A stretch of 64,000 nt of DNA from Scenedesmus sp. ARA3 (lineage: Eukaryota > Chlorophyta > Chlorophyceae > Sphaeropleales > Scenedesmaceae): the NCBI GenBank assembly GCA_004335835.1, contig RWJK01001496.1:129119-193118 (forward strand), read 5' to 3'. Shown in pieces: positions 33,863 through 45,574 of this stretch. The position numbers were made by a program, and so were the translations under genes. Numbering within the stretch: position 1 is the stretch's first letter; each line of letters opens with the position of its first letter. A model generated the notes under the pieces. The model was not told the DNA's origin and did no database searches. It saw nothing but the letters and a program-made list of their open reading frames with translations.

Positions 33863-35412
33863 ATGCTGGCAGCTCGCAGCACCTCCGCCCCCAGGGCGTT
33901 CAGCAGCAGGGCCACTGCTGCGCCCAGGGGCATCCGCGTGATTGCCATGGTGCGTAGAAATATCACTTAAGGGTCTGACAGGCAGCATGTGGCTCCTGGA
34001 GCGCCCGATGCGGCTCTTCAGCATGGCAGCACAATCTGCTCTCCTACCAGGCCCGCAATTTGACTCGTTGCTGCTGCCAATTTGCAGGCTGGCAAGCGCA
34101 ATGACGTGTCTGACAGCTATGCCAAGGCGCTGGTGGAGCTGGCCGAGGAGAAGAACACCCTCGAGTCTGTGCACGCCGATGTGGATACCCTCGCCGGCCT
34201 GGTGAGCGCCAACCAGAAGCTGTCTGAGCTGCTGTTCAACCCAGTGGTGGAGGCTGGCAAGAAGAGGGCAGTGGTGGCCAAGATCAGCAAGGAGGCTGGT
34301 TTCCAAAAGTACACCACCAACTTCCTCAACCTGCTGGTGGCGAAGGACCGCATGAACCTGCTGAACGAGATCTGCGAGTCTTTCGAGGAGCAGTACTGCA
34401 CACTCACTGACACACAGGTGCGCGGGGCAGGCAATGGAGGGCAGGCGTGCGGCAGGGTGTCCTGCGCACAGCGCAGGACAGCAGTAACAGGCAGCAGCGG
34501 GACAGCTGTCCTATGCGTGTTGACCGTATTAGACAGCATTGGTGTTGAGATGGGATTTCACAGTCATCTGCAGCTGCAGCACCAATCTGGCTCAGGCAGC
34601 AGGGTTGCAGGGGGGCCCAGCAGGCTGTCAGGCTGGCCTGAGCCGCTGCCATTCCTGCAAAGCAGCAGCTGCTGTTCAGCAGTACATCAGCAGGTCATTG
34701 CAATGATGCAGCAGCTGGTTCTGCTGCCAGCGAGCATCAGGCAGCAGCAGAGGTCCTGCGGGCATGTCAGGCGGCGCACAGTGGCCCCAGCAGCGGCGCA
34801 GCAGCATCAAATTGGCGTCAGGCTGGCAGTGCACTGCTGCACACTGCTTGCAGGACAGCAGTGGTGCTAGTTGCAACGCTGTGCTAAGCAAGCAGTTGGA
34901 GCAGCAGACAACGGGCGCAAGGTCCACCATAACGCAGCTCAGCAACTGCATAAGCGGCAGCAGCAGCTGGGGTGGCAAGGGTTTGGAGTAGCTGGCAGAT
35001 TACAAGGACGGGCAGCTCTGTACGAGCAACAGCTGTCACATGCCCAAGAACCGCATGCGTATTTCTAGGCTGCTGCTCTTTGTGGCTTCACAAGACAAGT
35101 CCTGCAGACACTGCAGGTCTGAGACTTTCTGCAATGTCCTCACGCTGCACGACGCTGCTGCTGCCGCTGCTGCTGCTGCAGGTGGCCACCCTGCGCAGCG
35201 CCGTGAAGCTTGAGCAGGAGCAGCAGTTCCTGATCGCCAAGAAGCTGCAGGAGCTGACTGGCAGCAAGAACATCAAGCTCAAGCCCATCATCGACCAGAG
35301 CCTGATTGCCGGCTTCGTGGTTGAGTACGGCAGCAGCCAGATTGACCTGTCTGTGCGTGGCCAGATCGAGAAGGTGGCTGAGGAGCTCACCCGCTCAATG
35401 GCCACTGCCTAA
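33863..35412 (+). CDS. ATPD: Chloroplast ATP synthase subunit delta (CF1 delta), nuclear-encoded
   Basis: Three exons in phase: 33863-33949, 34088-34417 and 35182-35412, giving 215 residues. The subunit sits on top of CF1 and joins the alpha/beta head to the peripheral stalk of the plastid ATP synthase. Exon 1 is a typical transit peptide (MLAARSTSAPRAFSSRATAA, ending IRVIAM). The mature part begins near DVSDSYAKALVELAEE and matches the OSCP/delta family to the C-terminal region with the conserved (I/V)DQSLIAGFVVEYGSSQIDLSVRGQIEK. Length and domain order are normal. Codon use is biased to GC-ending codons with few CTG tracts, as expected for a strongly expressed gene. The second intron is 764 nt and ends in a CTG-triplet run before TGCAG. 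Confidence 0.97.
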
Positions 35413-36877
35413 GCAGCTGCTGAGGCATCCAGCATGCAGTGTGCATTGTGTGTTTGGTCGGCTGCGACGCCGTCCAGCAACCTGCAGTGTGAGGGTGCGT
35501 ACGCTGCGCGGGTTTTCGCTTGCTAGGTGGTGAGCAGACAGCAGCAGCGGTTTGCTTGCACTAGCGTGTGAGCTGCGCAGGGTATACTTGCATGCAGGCG
35601 GCAGCAGCGGCTGCTGAGGCTGGCGGTTCGTAGTTTGTGAGCAGCGGGGAAGGATCAGCAGGCGGTTGTGTGTGTGCGTAAGGCAAGGCGAAGAGAGTGA
35701 GAGGCAGTACAGCGCAGTCGAGTCTGTGGATGCTGGTGCTTCGGGCTGCGGTGCCCGTGCGCCTGCCTTCACGGCTTTTAGTGTAGGCTGCAAGGGTCGC
35801 ACCCTTTTGTGGCCCTGCGTGTCGTGCCAGTGTGTGCGTTGCATAGGGCTTGTGGCAACAGCGGGTGCCTGCAACTGCTGCAGCTGCTTTTTCTGTGCGT
35901 GCACAGCTGGCGGTTGGTTAACGGCGCGTGTGCGTGTCCTTCTGAGTGACAGCTGGTGGGCAGTTGCTCTTGTGCCAACGTGTGCAAAGTGCTGCTCAAC
36001 CAAATACAACGACTTTTGGTGGGGCCTGCAGCATAACGTATGTCTGTGCTGCGTGGGGTGTGGCTCAGCATGGGGCGTGTGCATCATGGTTCCGTCACTG
36101 CTTGTCCAACAACAGCACCCCATTTTGATGGCCCGTATCTCCTGCTAACATGTAACAGCTGGCGCTCAGCTGTCAGTGAATCTTGCAGGGCTGTAGGCAG
36201 CAGGCAATGACAGGGCACCAGCAGTGCGTTGACAGTGGCTGCTGGGCAGCCAGCCTGGCAGGCTGCTGTTGCCTCAGTAACTGTAGTACTGTGGCAGTGA
36301 TAGCGCACACCTAGCATACGAACAGCCACCACATAGACAAGCGTTTCAACCCTGAAACTCTCAACACCCCTGTACACAGCGACCATCGGCACTGCCGGGC
36401 AGTTGCATCGCCGCACCGGCATGTCAGGTACAGTCATTGCTGAGCTTCGCTACCACTCATTACTGGTTAATGGCATGTACTTGAACCTATATGCGTAAGG
36501 ATCCATGCCATTAACCGACAACGGGTGCTCAGTCCGCGTACTTACACTCGCTGCCATCTGCTGCTAAGCAGCTGTGCTTCCAACGGTTTACTTGGCAGCT
36601 CAAAGGTCGTTCTCTTTGATACTCTCATCAATATGTGTCCTTTACACGTTCACTAGCAGTAGTTCGGCTGTCCTGCACGCTTGGGTCAGGACTCTGTCTG
36701 TGAGAACACAAGAGCTGCAGGACAGCAGCAAAGCACTCAGCAACACCCCTGGATTAGCCTCTACCCACAGCAGACTCTCTGTAACACCTAGCATCATGTA
36801 CAACACACAAGGCTTGAGCATAGCTGAGTAACTGCAAGGACGCCAATTGCTCTGCAGTCTAGCTTCAGCAGTGCGCC
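35413..36877. other. ATP synthase delta 3' UTR and intergenic spacer
   Basis: No supported gene. A TGTAA at 36151-36155 is the first one past the stop and could end a long 3' UTR. The remainder should contain the PIG-V promoter; I see no distinct element. Confidence 0.45.
36151..36155 (+). terminator. Putative poly(A) signal TGTAA of the ATP synthase delta gene
   Basis: First TGTAA on the coding strand, about 740 nt after the stop. Long 3' UTRs are common in chlorophyte algae. Confidence 0.4.
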
Positions 36878-39800
36878 ATGGGCGTGTCCTGCAAGCGGCT
36901 ACTGGTGTTGGCAGCATGCATCAGAGGAGCATACTTAGCAGGCAACCTGCTACTATCGCACTACATAGCAGACTATGACACTTCTGCGAGCCTGCTGTCA
37001 GAGTCCTGTGACAGCACATGGCCAGAGGCAGTTGCAGCAGCGCCACAGCCGCGGCCGTGGGTGGTGTGGGACTCTGTGTTCTCACACAGGATTGCTGCTT
37101 GCGGCTACGAGTATGAGCAGTTCTTTGCCTTCTTTCCGGGGCTCTCAGGTGGGTCTCACAGGCTGCATGTCCTGAGCAGGCACGCCTGATGCTTTGCAGT
37201 GCACAGCCCTGCTCAGCATAATACAGGAAATGCAAAGCAGTCAGATGTGTCAGTGGTGCAGCAAAGCCCCTGTACTGCTTGCAGGACTTGGCTTTCATGC
37301 GTCCAAGAGGTCGAATGATGTTTGTGTGCCGGAACAGCAGCTGCCAATAGCATGCTGTGAACCAAGAAGCGCGCATGACTGGCTGGACCAACTATCACAA
37401 GCTGTGTTTTGTCTTCATGCAGGCTTGGTGCGGCTGCTGCGCACTACAGGTGTGATATGGCCGCTGAAGGCTATGCTGCTGCACTGTTCACAGTCGCGTG
37501 TCTGCAGCGTCGGGGCACCCTCAACAGCAGCAGCAGGTGCCTGCCAGCAACTGCAGCCTGTCTGCTACGTGCAGCGTCACTGGCTGCTATCATTACACAG
37601 CATTTGCCGCATGGATTGACTGGCAACGCGCTCGCAACACAGCAGTTGCCAACTCCTGTGCATGTGCTACTTGATTGCAGGGCTGTTTGCTGGCGCCAAT
37701 GGCTTTGCAGTAGCCAGCCTGGCAATCAACAACTGCCTGTTCCTCCTGTCAGTGGTGCTGCTGGCGAGGTGCGTAACAAACAGCAGCAGGGAGACAGCTC
37801 ATGCGGTTTGGCGCCAGCACTCAGTTGCAGCAGCAGATAGCAACTAACCGTATTGCAGCACCGCACCACAAACACAGCTGCTTGATGGCATGTGGCACTC
37901 ACACATGTGCGTGTTCTGCTGCTCTGCAGGTTGAGTGAGGCTATCCTGCAAGATGACAAGGTGTCTGCCACAGCAGTGCTGGTGTTCATCCTCAGTCCTG
38001 CAAGCATCCACCACTGCATGGCATACACCGAGGCGCTGTTCACTGCTGCCAGCTGGCTGGGGCTGTACTGCCTGTACTGCAGAGGCTCCAGCAGTACAGC
38101 AGCACTGGCCTTTGCAGTGTCGTCTGCAACTAGGAGCAACGGTGCGCGTGCTGCAAGCTACACTGTGTGGCGTGTCAATGCTCGAGGCATCTTCCGCATG
38201 CCTTTGAGCGTGTCCTGTGTCGTCCTTTCATGTATGTGGTGTATTGTCAACGTGCCATGTTCAAAGTTAATGATGTTGTGTCAAAGGCGTCTTGCTGCGG
38301 AGCTGCTACAGGCTGCAGGATTGAGCCCTCCACAAGCTTGCGTGTTGCTGCCGTGCCTTCAGGGCTGCTGAATGTCGGCTTCCTGCTGCATGAGCATGGC
38401 AGACGGCTTCTCAAGGCTTGGCCACACAGCAAGGTAGGCCCAGGAAGCTGCAGGGGGCTGCTGCTGCTAGCAGTGCATGCGCTGCGTGCACCTCTGCATG
38501 ATTGCTGGGTGCTAGAGAGCCTAGAAGAAGCAGTTTTGATTTTTTGTCGAACCGCCAATCCTATTTGTCAGATTTTCCAGTTATCTTGCCCATCACTGCA
38601 AGATTTGCCACATGACCATGCTTTCAAGACGTGCTGCTGCGTGCCCCTGCACTGCAGACCGCCGCGCTGTGGCAGGCTGTGCAGGCGGCGGCCTTCTCAG
38701 CAATCGCAGCAGCACCCTACTTTGCCTATATGCTCTTTGGGTACAGGCAGTTCTGCATAGGTGGGTGGTTTCGGAGCTGCATGTGGGGAAATGCCCTATG
38801 TGTTCCATGCACATTGCCATATCGAGTCTGGCCGTAGGCGTGGCTATGTCAGCTAGACCACAGGCTAGCTGAGGCAGTCGCTGCAGCCACTGCACCAGCC
38901 ATAGCATCTCCAACACTGGCTGCTGCGGTGTGGTGATGCTCTGCTGGCTGCAGGCGTGTATGCAGAGCAGCAGCGCCCGTGGTGCTCCAAGGCGCTGCCC
39001 AGCGCGTACGGCTACGTGCAAGACGTGTACTGGAATGTGGGCTTCCTGCGCTACTACGAGTGGAGCCAGGTGCGGCCGGCAGCTGCACATAAACTTGCTC
39101 GATAGGGTGGACATGGCTGCGTACTTGCAGCCAGTCAAAGTCGCAAGTCAGTTTGACTTCCATTTGAATCCTTGCACAGAAGAAAAGCGAGAAGTAAAAT
39201 TTGGCTGCGCATACCCATCGGCCGTTGCTGTAATATGGTGCTCAGTGTGCTGGCTTTTCCATGCATGTGCCAAGATCTGGCCTGCCTGTCTGCGTGCCTG
39301 CCTGCCTGCCTGCCTGGTTTCCATCCCGCTTGTCTGCCGGCCTGCAGATCCCCAACTTTCTGATAGCATCACCCACCCTCATCATGAGCTTGTGGGGCGC
39401 CCTGGCATATGCTTGTGCACAGCCGCACCTGCTGCTGACTGGGGGCCTGCTGACCAAGCAGCAGCTGGAGCGCTGGTTCAGAGGCAGCAGCAGCAGTAGC
39501 AAGGGCGGCTGTGGTGGCTGTGATCGACAGCAAAGCGCCATGGGCAGTTTAGACGCACCTGAGAAGCAAGACAGCTGCAGCAGCAGCAGGCGCTGCGCAT
39601 TCTGGGTGGCAGTGATAGTTGGTTACTGGCAGTACGTATGCAGCAGCAGCGGTATGGCAGATGAGTCAGCGCTGGATGGAGCAACTGCAGCAGCAGATGC
39701 ATCTGGGCTGCCTGTGAAGCAGCCGCCGAGGATACCAGGGGTTGCATACCAACCGCTACGGCAGCGGCAGTTGGAAGTTTCAGCAACAAAGCAGCAAGTA

Positions 39801-40199
39801 GGCAGCCGGGACGGTCAGCAGCAGCAGCGGGCGGCTGATGCCAAGCAGATGCAGCATGGCCGGCAGGTGACGGCTGATGGCACCGTAGCAGCAGCAGCAG
39901 GTGCTGCAGAGCCGGAGGCGGCACAGCCGGGCTGCAGCTGTTCATTGGGACGTGCATTTTACAGTCCAGGCGTGGCTGTGTTCGTGGTGCACTGGCTGCT
40001 GCTGACGCTGGTGTGTTTGGCGGTTGTGCACATCCAGGTGGCGACGCGGCTGCTGTCCAGTTGTGTGCCGCTGTACTGGTTTGCGGCACTGCTGATGCTG
40101 CACAAGGGTGGTGTGCTGAGGTGGCTGCTGTGGTGGTACTGCTTCGCTTTTATGGGGGTTGGAGCCGTGTTCTTCACCAATTTCTTCCCTTGGACGTGA
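36878..40199 (+). CDS. PIGV: GPI mannosyltransferase 2 (PIG-V/GPI18 family)
   Basis: Eight exons in phase: 36878-37148, 37423-37449, 37681-37768, 37930-38141, 38363-38433, 38658-38760, 38954-39069 and 39348-40199, giving 579 residues. PIG-V adds the second mannose to the GPI anchor in the ER lumen and is a multi-span membrane enzyme. Family marks seen in order: [32 protein letters not shown] (catalytic loop), [31 protein letters not shown] with [17 protein letters not shown], and the C-terminal ALLMLHKGG and FFTNFFPWT. The 27-nt exon 2 encodes only about nine residues (LVRLLRTTG). A Gln/Ser/Ala-rich insert of about 150 residues sits inside exon 8 between membrane segments. The next gene follows on the same strand within about 360 bp. 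Confidence 0.92.
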
Positions 40200-40558
40200 T
40201 GCATGTGTGCATGCATGCATGTGCATGCTGGAAACTCTGGACATTGCTAATGAAGGCCGCATTGCCTCTGCTGTGCGCACTGTTAATTCAATGTTCTGAT
40301 GACAGACGGTGCATGCTCGTGAGTTGCCTTTGGTCTCCTCCGCTCCCTGATGCGACGGTGACCAAACACTGAGCATGACGTCCGTAACGTCCTCCAGCCA
40401 CACCTTGCAGCATACAGAAACTCCCTTGCTTCTTCCATCCCCGGCATTTTCACTCAGCAGTAGTTCACTTTGCAGGCGTTATATCACACAGCAAGACCAT
40501 AGGGACCGGCGTTGCGTCGTGTGCGTTGATTTGTGCCGTGCTTCATCTGCCCAGCCTG
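40200..40558. other. Short spacer, PIG-V to wax synthase
   Basis: No TGTAA is seen here, so the 3' end of the PIG-V transcript is unclear. The stretch may also contain the true first exon of the wax synthase. An acceptor at 40474-40475 and an ATG at 40375 in another frame are candidates. Confidence 0.4.
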
Positions 40559-43385
40559 ATGCACGAGGTTGAGGCACTGAACGAGTTCTACAGCAGCCGA
40601 GATTATGGTCAAAGGCTGCAGCTTGCCCTTACGGTGTTTTTCGTGTTTGGGAGCTACCTGCACCTCGTCGTCAGGAGGTTAACTCCGGGATGGGTGGCCC
40701 TAGCAGCTTCAGTGCCTGTTTGCTTAGTCAACCTGTTCCTGCCGCTTCTGTTTAGCAACACAGACGAGGAGCTGCTGAGCAGGGGGTTATGCACCATCGC
40801 TGCGCCCTTCCTGGGCAACCTCAAGGTAAGGTGCTGCTTGCAGCGCTACTGCTGGCTGCAGTTGCATGCACCCCCTGTCAGTAGCAGTGGGCAGCACCTG
40901 TTCGTTATGCAGTTGAATGCGTTGTTGAATTGAAAAGGTGCATTCCTGCTCATGCCTGCTCATGCTTGACATCTTGTGCATATTCAACAGGCTGTGTTCG
41001 CTGCTGCTGCTGCCACCTGCTGCTGCCTGCTGTGCTTGCAGGTGTTTGGCTTGTGCTGCAATAGGGGACCTTTAGCTGGCAACTGGAGCTGGGCTGAGAG
41101 CCTAGCAATCTACCTGCTGCCGATAGTGCCGAAGCAAGGTGGGCTCACCAGATGCACTGCATCTCTACTACAGCTTCACAATGCTTGACATGGGCTGTTG
41201 CACTTGCCAGACAGCACCAGCCACTAGCCAACTGTCACTTACGTAGTGTAGGTTAATTCCGGTGGGGGGGTTGCCTAGCAGATACAGCAGGCGCCGGTCG
41301 CCGGCACCTTTACATTGTTTGAATTACAGCTGCTGGTACCACCAATGCGCAATATTAGTAAGGCAACAGCCACGACGTTTAGCGTGCGACGCACCAAGGC
41401 AGCTGCTCATGTTTCACGTGTGTTGTAATGTGCTGTTTGTGCTCTGCAGAGGCTGCCAGTGGAGCAAAGCTTGGAGCGCTGAGTAAAGATGCTGGCAGTG
41501 CCAGCAGTGTGCTGAAGTCATTCATCATCAACACAGGTGAACGCTGCGCCGCCTTCATCAGTGCATGCTGGGGCAACGCTCTGCATTGTGGATGTGTTTG
41601 CGGTTGCGGTCGGCAGCATATTGTATTGCCGAAGTGTAAATCGTGTGTGATCAGCAATGAATGCGTGTTACATTTGCCCACTGCCAGCTGCAAATCAGGA
41701 CAACTGCAATCAGGACAACTGCAAATAGCCCGTACAGGACTGCGTGCAACAGCAGCATTTGCTGTGGCAGTTCAGCATGCAGCAGATAGCACAGCAAAAC
41801 GTTGTTTCTCAATCTATTGGGATGCTCAATAGCCTGCATGCATGCAACCTATTAAATTTCTATGTCAACATAATACATTCACCTCCACATGCGCAACAAC
41901 ACTCATGTTTAAGATGCTGCTGGCGCTGGGTGCCCTGCCGTGTTTGCCGCTGCTGCTTTGCTGCTGTGTTTTCCGTGCAGCTTTGCTTGCCTGCTGCACA
42001 TATGCGCTGTCGCAACTCCAGTTGCCCAAGCTGGTCAGCTACTACATATACTGTGAGTGTCACCACAGCTGCCATTGAAGAATGAAAAGCAGCAGCACGA
42101 CACACATTTGTGTTTGATGGTGATGCATTTTCGGCTCGTGTGCTGCACTTGCATGAGCCGTAGTACACACTATGTGCAGCAGCAGCAGCAGCAGCAGCAG
42201 CAGGCTGGACGGCCGCTGTGGGCTTTACTCGTGTTGCTGCAACGCGTTGCTGCAACACCCTCGCCATCCTGGGCTACGTGCATGTTATTGTTAGTACACA
42301 TCCTGTGCAACATACATGTCACGTGTATGCTATCTCCCCTGCTGCTGCTGCAGGCTACGCACTGTATGGCTTCCTCACAATGGCCATGGACGGCACTGCA
42401 GCGCTGCTGCTGGCGCTGCTGCACCTGCACATCGTGCCTGCCTTCGACAAGCCCTGGCGCTCACTCAGCCTGACAGAGTTCTGGGGCAGGTGAGGCACGC
42501 AGGGCTCGAATGTTGCTTAGACTTTGTTATTGAAACAAGCTAGTGCAGGTGTGAAGCTGAAGTACATAGGTGGGGTTTGTCAACGCCGTGGCCATGCATG
42601 GCAATGCGTGTTCTTGGGCTCTTATTATTGTGTAGCTGCCGGCTTTCCAGTTCCGTACACGCGAGTTTGTCAGTCCCGTCCTGTCGCTGTGCCGCTGCTG
42701 CTATGCCAACAGGCGCTGGAACAACATCATCAGCCTCAGCATGCGGGCAGTCGTGTACGAACCCATCCTAGAGGGGCACCTGTTCAAAGTGGACACTGCA
42801 GCAGCAGCAGCAGCAGCACCAAACCCAGCAGCAGCAGCAGCAGCAGCAGCAGTTCCTGCAAGCCGCGAGCCTGCAGGCAGTATGGCAGCAGATGAGCCTG
42901 CCAAGCAGGGCAGTAGCAGTACAAATGGCAGTATGCTAGGTCAGCAGCAGCAGCAGCGTGGGCACATGTCGCTTCTGAAGAAGGGCCTGGCCACAGCTGC
43001 CATCTTCACAATCAGTGGACTTGAGCACGAGTGGTTTCTGTTCCTCATGCTTGGCCCCGGGGAGTACCACCCTGGCTACTGGATGGCCTTCTTTTTGGTG
43101 CAAGTCCCCTTGATGATTGGGGAGGGCCTGCTGCTGAAGCAGCTGAAAGCAGCAGGCATCCGGCTGCCCAAGCTTGTGCGCATTGCAGCGTGGCAGGGTG
43201 TGCTGCTGGTGTGTGCGTACCTGTTCTGGTACCCTCCTGTACAGGTTCACAGCCAGATGGCGCCGCGTGCTGTTGCGGCTGTGAACCGCAACGTGCAGGG
43301 TTTGGTGCAGGGGCTGCAGCAGCTGGGGCAGCAGCTTGAGCTGGGGCCGCTGCTGCACCTCGGGGGTGGCACCAGTATTGCTTGA
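40559..43385 (+). CDS. Wax synthase-like MBOAT acyltransferase (jojoba type)
   Basis: Six exons in phase: 40559-40825, 41042-41138, 41450-41536, 41981-42052, 42354-42489 and 42713-43385, giving at least 443 residues. The frame stays open upstream to the acceptor near 40475, so the start may lie further 5'. Members move an acyl group from acyl-CoA to a long-chain alcohol in the ER membrane. Evidence: SRGLCTIAAPFLGNLK with CNRGPL near the N-terminus, SLTEFWGRRWN split over the exon 5/6 border, MRAVVYEPILEG, and FTISGLEHEW with the putative active-site His. At least seven hydrophobic segments are visible. An insert of about 60 residues rich in Ala, Ser and Gln separates the FWGRRWN and SGLEHE parts. 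Related algal and plant genes make wax esters or other neutral lipids; the real substrate cannot be read from the sequence. Confidence 0.88.
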
Positions 43386-43678
43386 AGCAGCTGCACGGAA
43401 TGAGTGAGTGTGGCTGGGTGGTTGAGGTGCAGTTCCATTGGTGCGTATTGATTGCGCCTGCTGGGATGACATAATGCCTTGGTATTGGTGCTCAGAGCGA
43501 CGTGGAATGGTACGGATGCTTGACGACCACTACTTATTCCAACTGTGCTATTTTGTGCAATAGAGAGTTACATGTGTTTTTCGCCATGCGCCCCACGTTT
43601 GTATACATATGTTGTATGTGATGGTACGTAACAGTGCCTGACTTGTTCTTTTGGGAGAGTACTTTCTGCTGCATGCCT

Positions 43679-43683
43679 TGTAA
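43679..43683 (+). terminator. Putative poly(A) signal TGTAA of the wax synthase gene
   Basis: About 295 nt past the stop codon on the coding strand. Confidence 0.5.
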
Positions 43684-44038
43684 TGTGTGTTAGATCATGC
43701 GTCCCTGTTGTGGTCTATGTTGTGTGGACTTGTGTGTACAGTGGATTGCAGTGGCATATGCTTGTGTGAAGGAACACACATGCAGAGCATAGTGATTGCT
43801 CAAGCCACCACTATCTCCCACACGCCAACAACAGGCTGGAATTGTTGTTTCAGCAGGGCTGCAGCCTTACAGATGCGCGGCAGTGGCGGGTGTACAGCAC
43901 GTAATTGCAGTCAGCGTTGCTGAATTTCACTGTGGCAGTCGTGACATTGTGCAGTTGTAGCAAGTGACAACGCTGGAGCCCAGCACATACTGCAGCACAG
44001 CGCACTGCGCATGCTGCAAAGCATGTTTGCGCATGCAT

Positions 44039-44140
44039 GCAAGCATCAGCTGGAATGGGGAGATGCTATGCTTTCGCAGCCATGCCATGGCAAGCATCAG
44101 CTGGAATGGGGAGATGCTATGCTTTCGCAGCCATGCCAGT
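44039..44140. repeat. 51-bp perfect tandem duplication
   Basis: AAGCATCAGCTGGAATGGGG and the following 27 bases (to CATGCCA) occur twice in a row with only a few bases between. The lack of divergence points to a recent event. Confidence 0.9.
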
Positions 44141-44976
44141 GGTGTCAACAGCGCCCACCAACGAAGATTTCGTTTTTTCTGGATGGGTGTGTGGGTATCA
44201 GTGATACTGCTCCGAGCAGACAGCTGCATGCATGGACGTTTTTTAGACCTGAGCATGTTTATGTTGATCAACGACCGCAGCCTTCTGTTGTGTCTGCGAG
44301 TCCATAGCAGCATGTTGATGTGTGGTGTGTGCGTATGTCCAGTGTGAGCTGTGAGACTGTTGGGCCACGTACCGAGACCCTTTGTAAAATGGCAATATTA
44401 TGTCCAGGATGTTTCAGTGCTAGTTGTGACGGCTGTATGACATCAAGTGTATTGCTGTACATTGTCTGAAATAGGCATTGGACAGCCTTTTGGGTGGCAC
44501 GGGCCTCACTGTTGGGGGCTGTGCGTCCAGCCCAAGCTGCACAGTTGGGATTGATAAGAGACGCTGGTTTTGTGTGGAGGCTTGCTGTCGGGAGTCCATG
44601 CCCCCAACTGAAAACCGAAAAGGAATGGTGGCAACAGCGCTGCAGGGAACTTTCTCTGAGCTCCTGCAGTTGCCAAGTGGTCAGCTGCCGTGGCACGCCT
44701 GCAAGTACTCTCCACAGAAACATGTTGATTTCTGACTGAAACTAGTTGTTCTGCGGATCGACCCTATACGCTATAAGAGTACCGTGTGTACTGCGCTATC
44801 CGTAATCGTGCTTGCCGCAGTACGCGGCAACCGAAGCGTATTGCGCCATACATAAAGGCAACAGCAGCACAGACTCACCTGCTCGCCGATCACCTACTTT
44901 GTTTCACCCTTGCACGTTAGCTGCGTACGCACCACGCGTTCAGACGTTTAGAAGGCCTCGTTGGCGCGCATTCTAG

Positions 44977-45574
44977 ATGAGGCCGTCTGCAGCATGCATT
45001 GCAGCGATCCTGCTGTTGATAGGCTTTGCAAGTAGAGCAAACGCAGCTAGAATGTTGCGTGGTGCAAATGGTGAGTGCGAGCCTAACGCATCACTGCAGC
45101 TTGTGCAGCTGCCATGCACACTGTCTTTGTGAGCAGGCTGCGCATGCCACTGTCCCATACAGCTTCGTGCACAGATGTGTTGCCCGTGTGAGAATCAAAA
45201 ACTTCAATCCTATATATTTCCCTGCAGGCAAGCACGCCGTGGAGCAGTACGGGGCAGCGTCAGCCGCAGCATCCGCAGCAGCTGCTGCAGCAGCAGGCGC
45301 CCCATACTACCCCCAGCAGCCGGCCTACTATCCGCAGCAGCCCATGTACTACCCGCAGCAGCCAGTCTACTACCCTCAACAGCCAGCACCACAGCCGTAC
45401 TATGTGCCAGTTGCGCAGGCTGTGCCGCAGCCTCAGCCGATGGCTTCACTTGGCTCATCCCTGGCCTCATCTCTGGCGTCCTCTCTCAATGTCAACACTC
45501 CTCTGGGCTCCCTGGGGGCATCGGCTTCTCTGGCTGGAGCAGCAAGCCTTGCCACAGGCCTGATTGGCAAGTAG
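44977..45574 (+). CDS. Small secreted protein with YPQQP repeats
   Basis: Two exons in phase: 44977-45070 and 45228-45574, giving 146 residues. Exon 1 encodes a clear signal peptide (MRPSACIAAILLLIGFASRANA). The mature protein starts ARMLRGANGKHAVEQYGAAS, then has an Ala tract, then five YYPQQP-type units (about residues 53-85). A QAVPQPQP linker and a Ser/Leu/Ala-rich C-terminus (SLGSSLASSLASSLN, ATGLIGK) follow. No Cys is seen in the mature part. Tyr/Pro/Gln repeats of this kind occur in extracellular structural and adhesive proteins, where Tyr can cross-link and Pro may be hydroxylated and glycosylated. A wall or matrix role is therefore an inference. I know of no exact family. Confidence 0.75.

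Larger units (their letters stand above)
43386..44976. other. Wax synthase 3' flank and spacer
   Basis: A TGTAA at 43679-43683 is the likely end of the wax synthase transcript. A 51-bp tandem duplication lies near 44040-44140. ORFs at 44268-44723 (minus) and its plus-strand counterpart have no support. A CATAAAGG element at about 44851-44858 is TATA-like and faces the next gene, about 120 nt from its ATG. Confidence 0.45.

Noticed and set aside
44268..44723. Minus-strand ORF of 151 residues with ATG
   Set aside because: No family, no bias typical of coding sequence and no splice context. It overlaps an equally open plus-strand frame.
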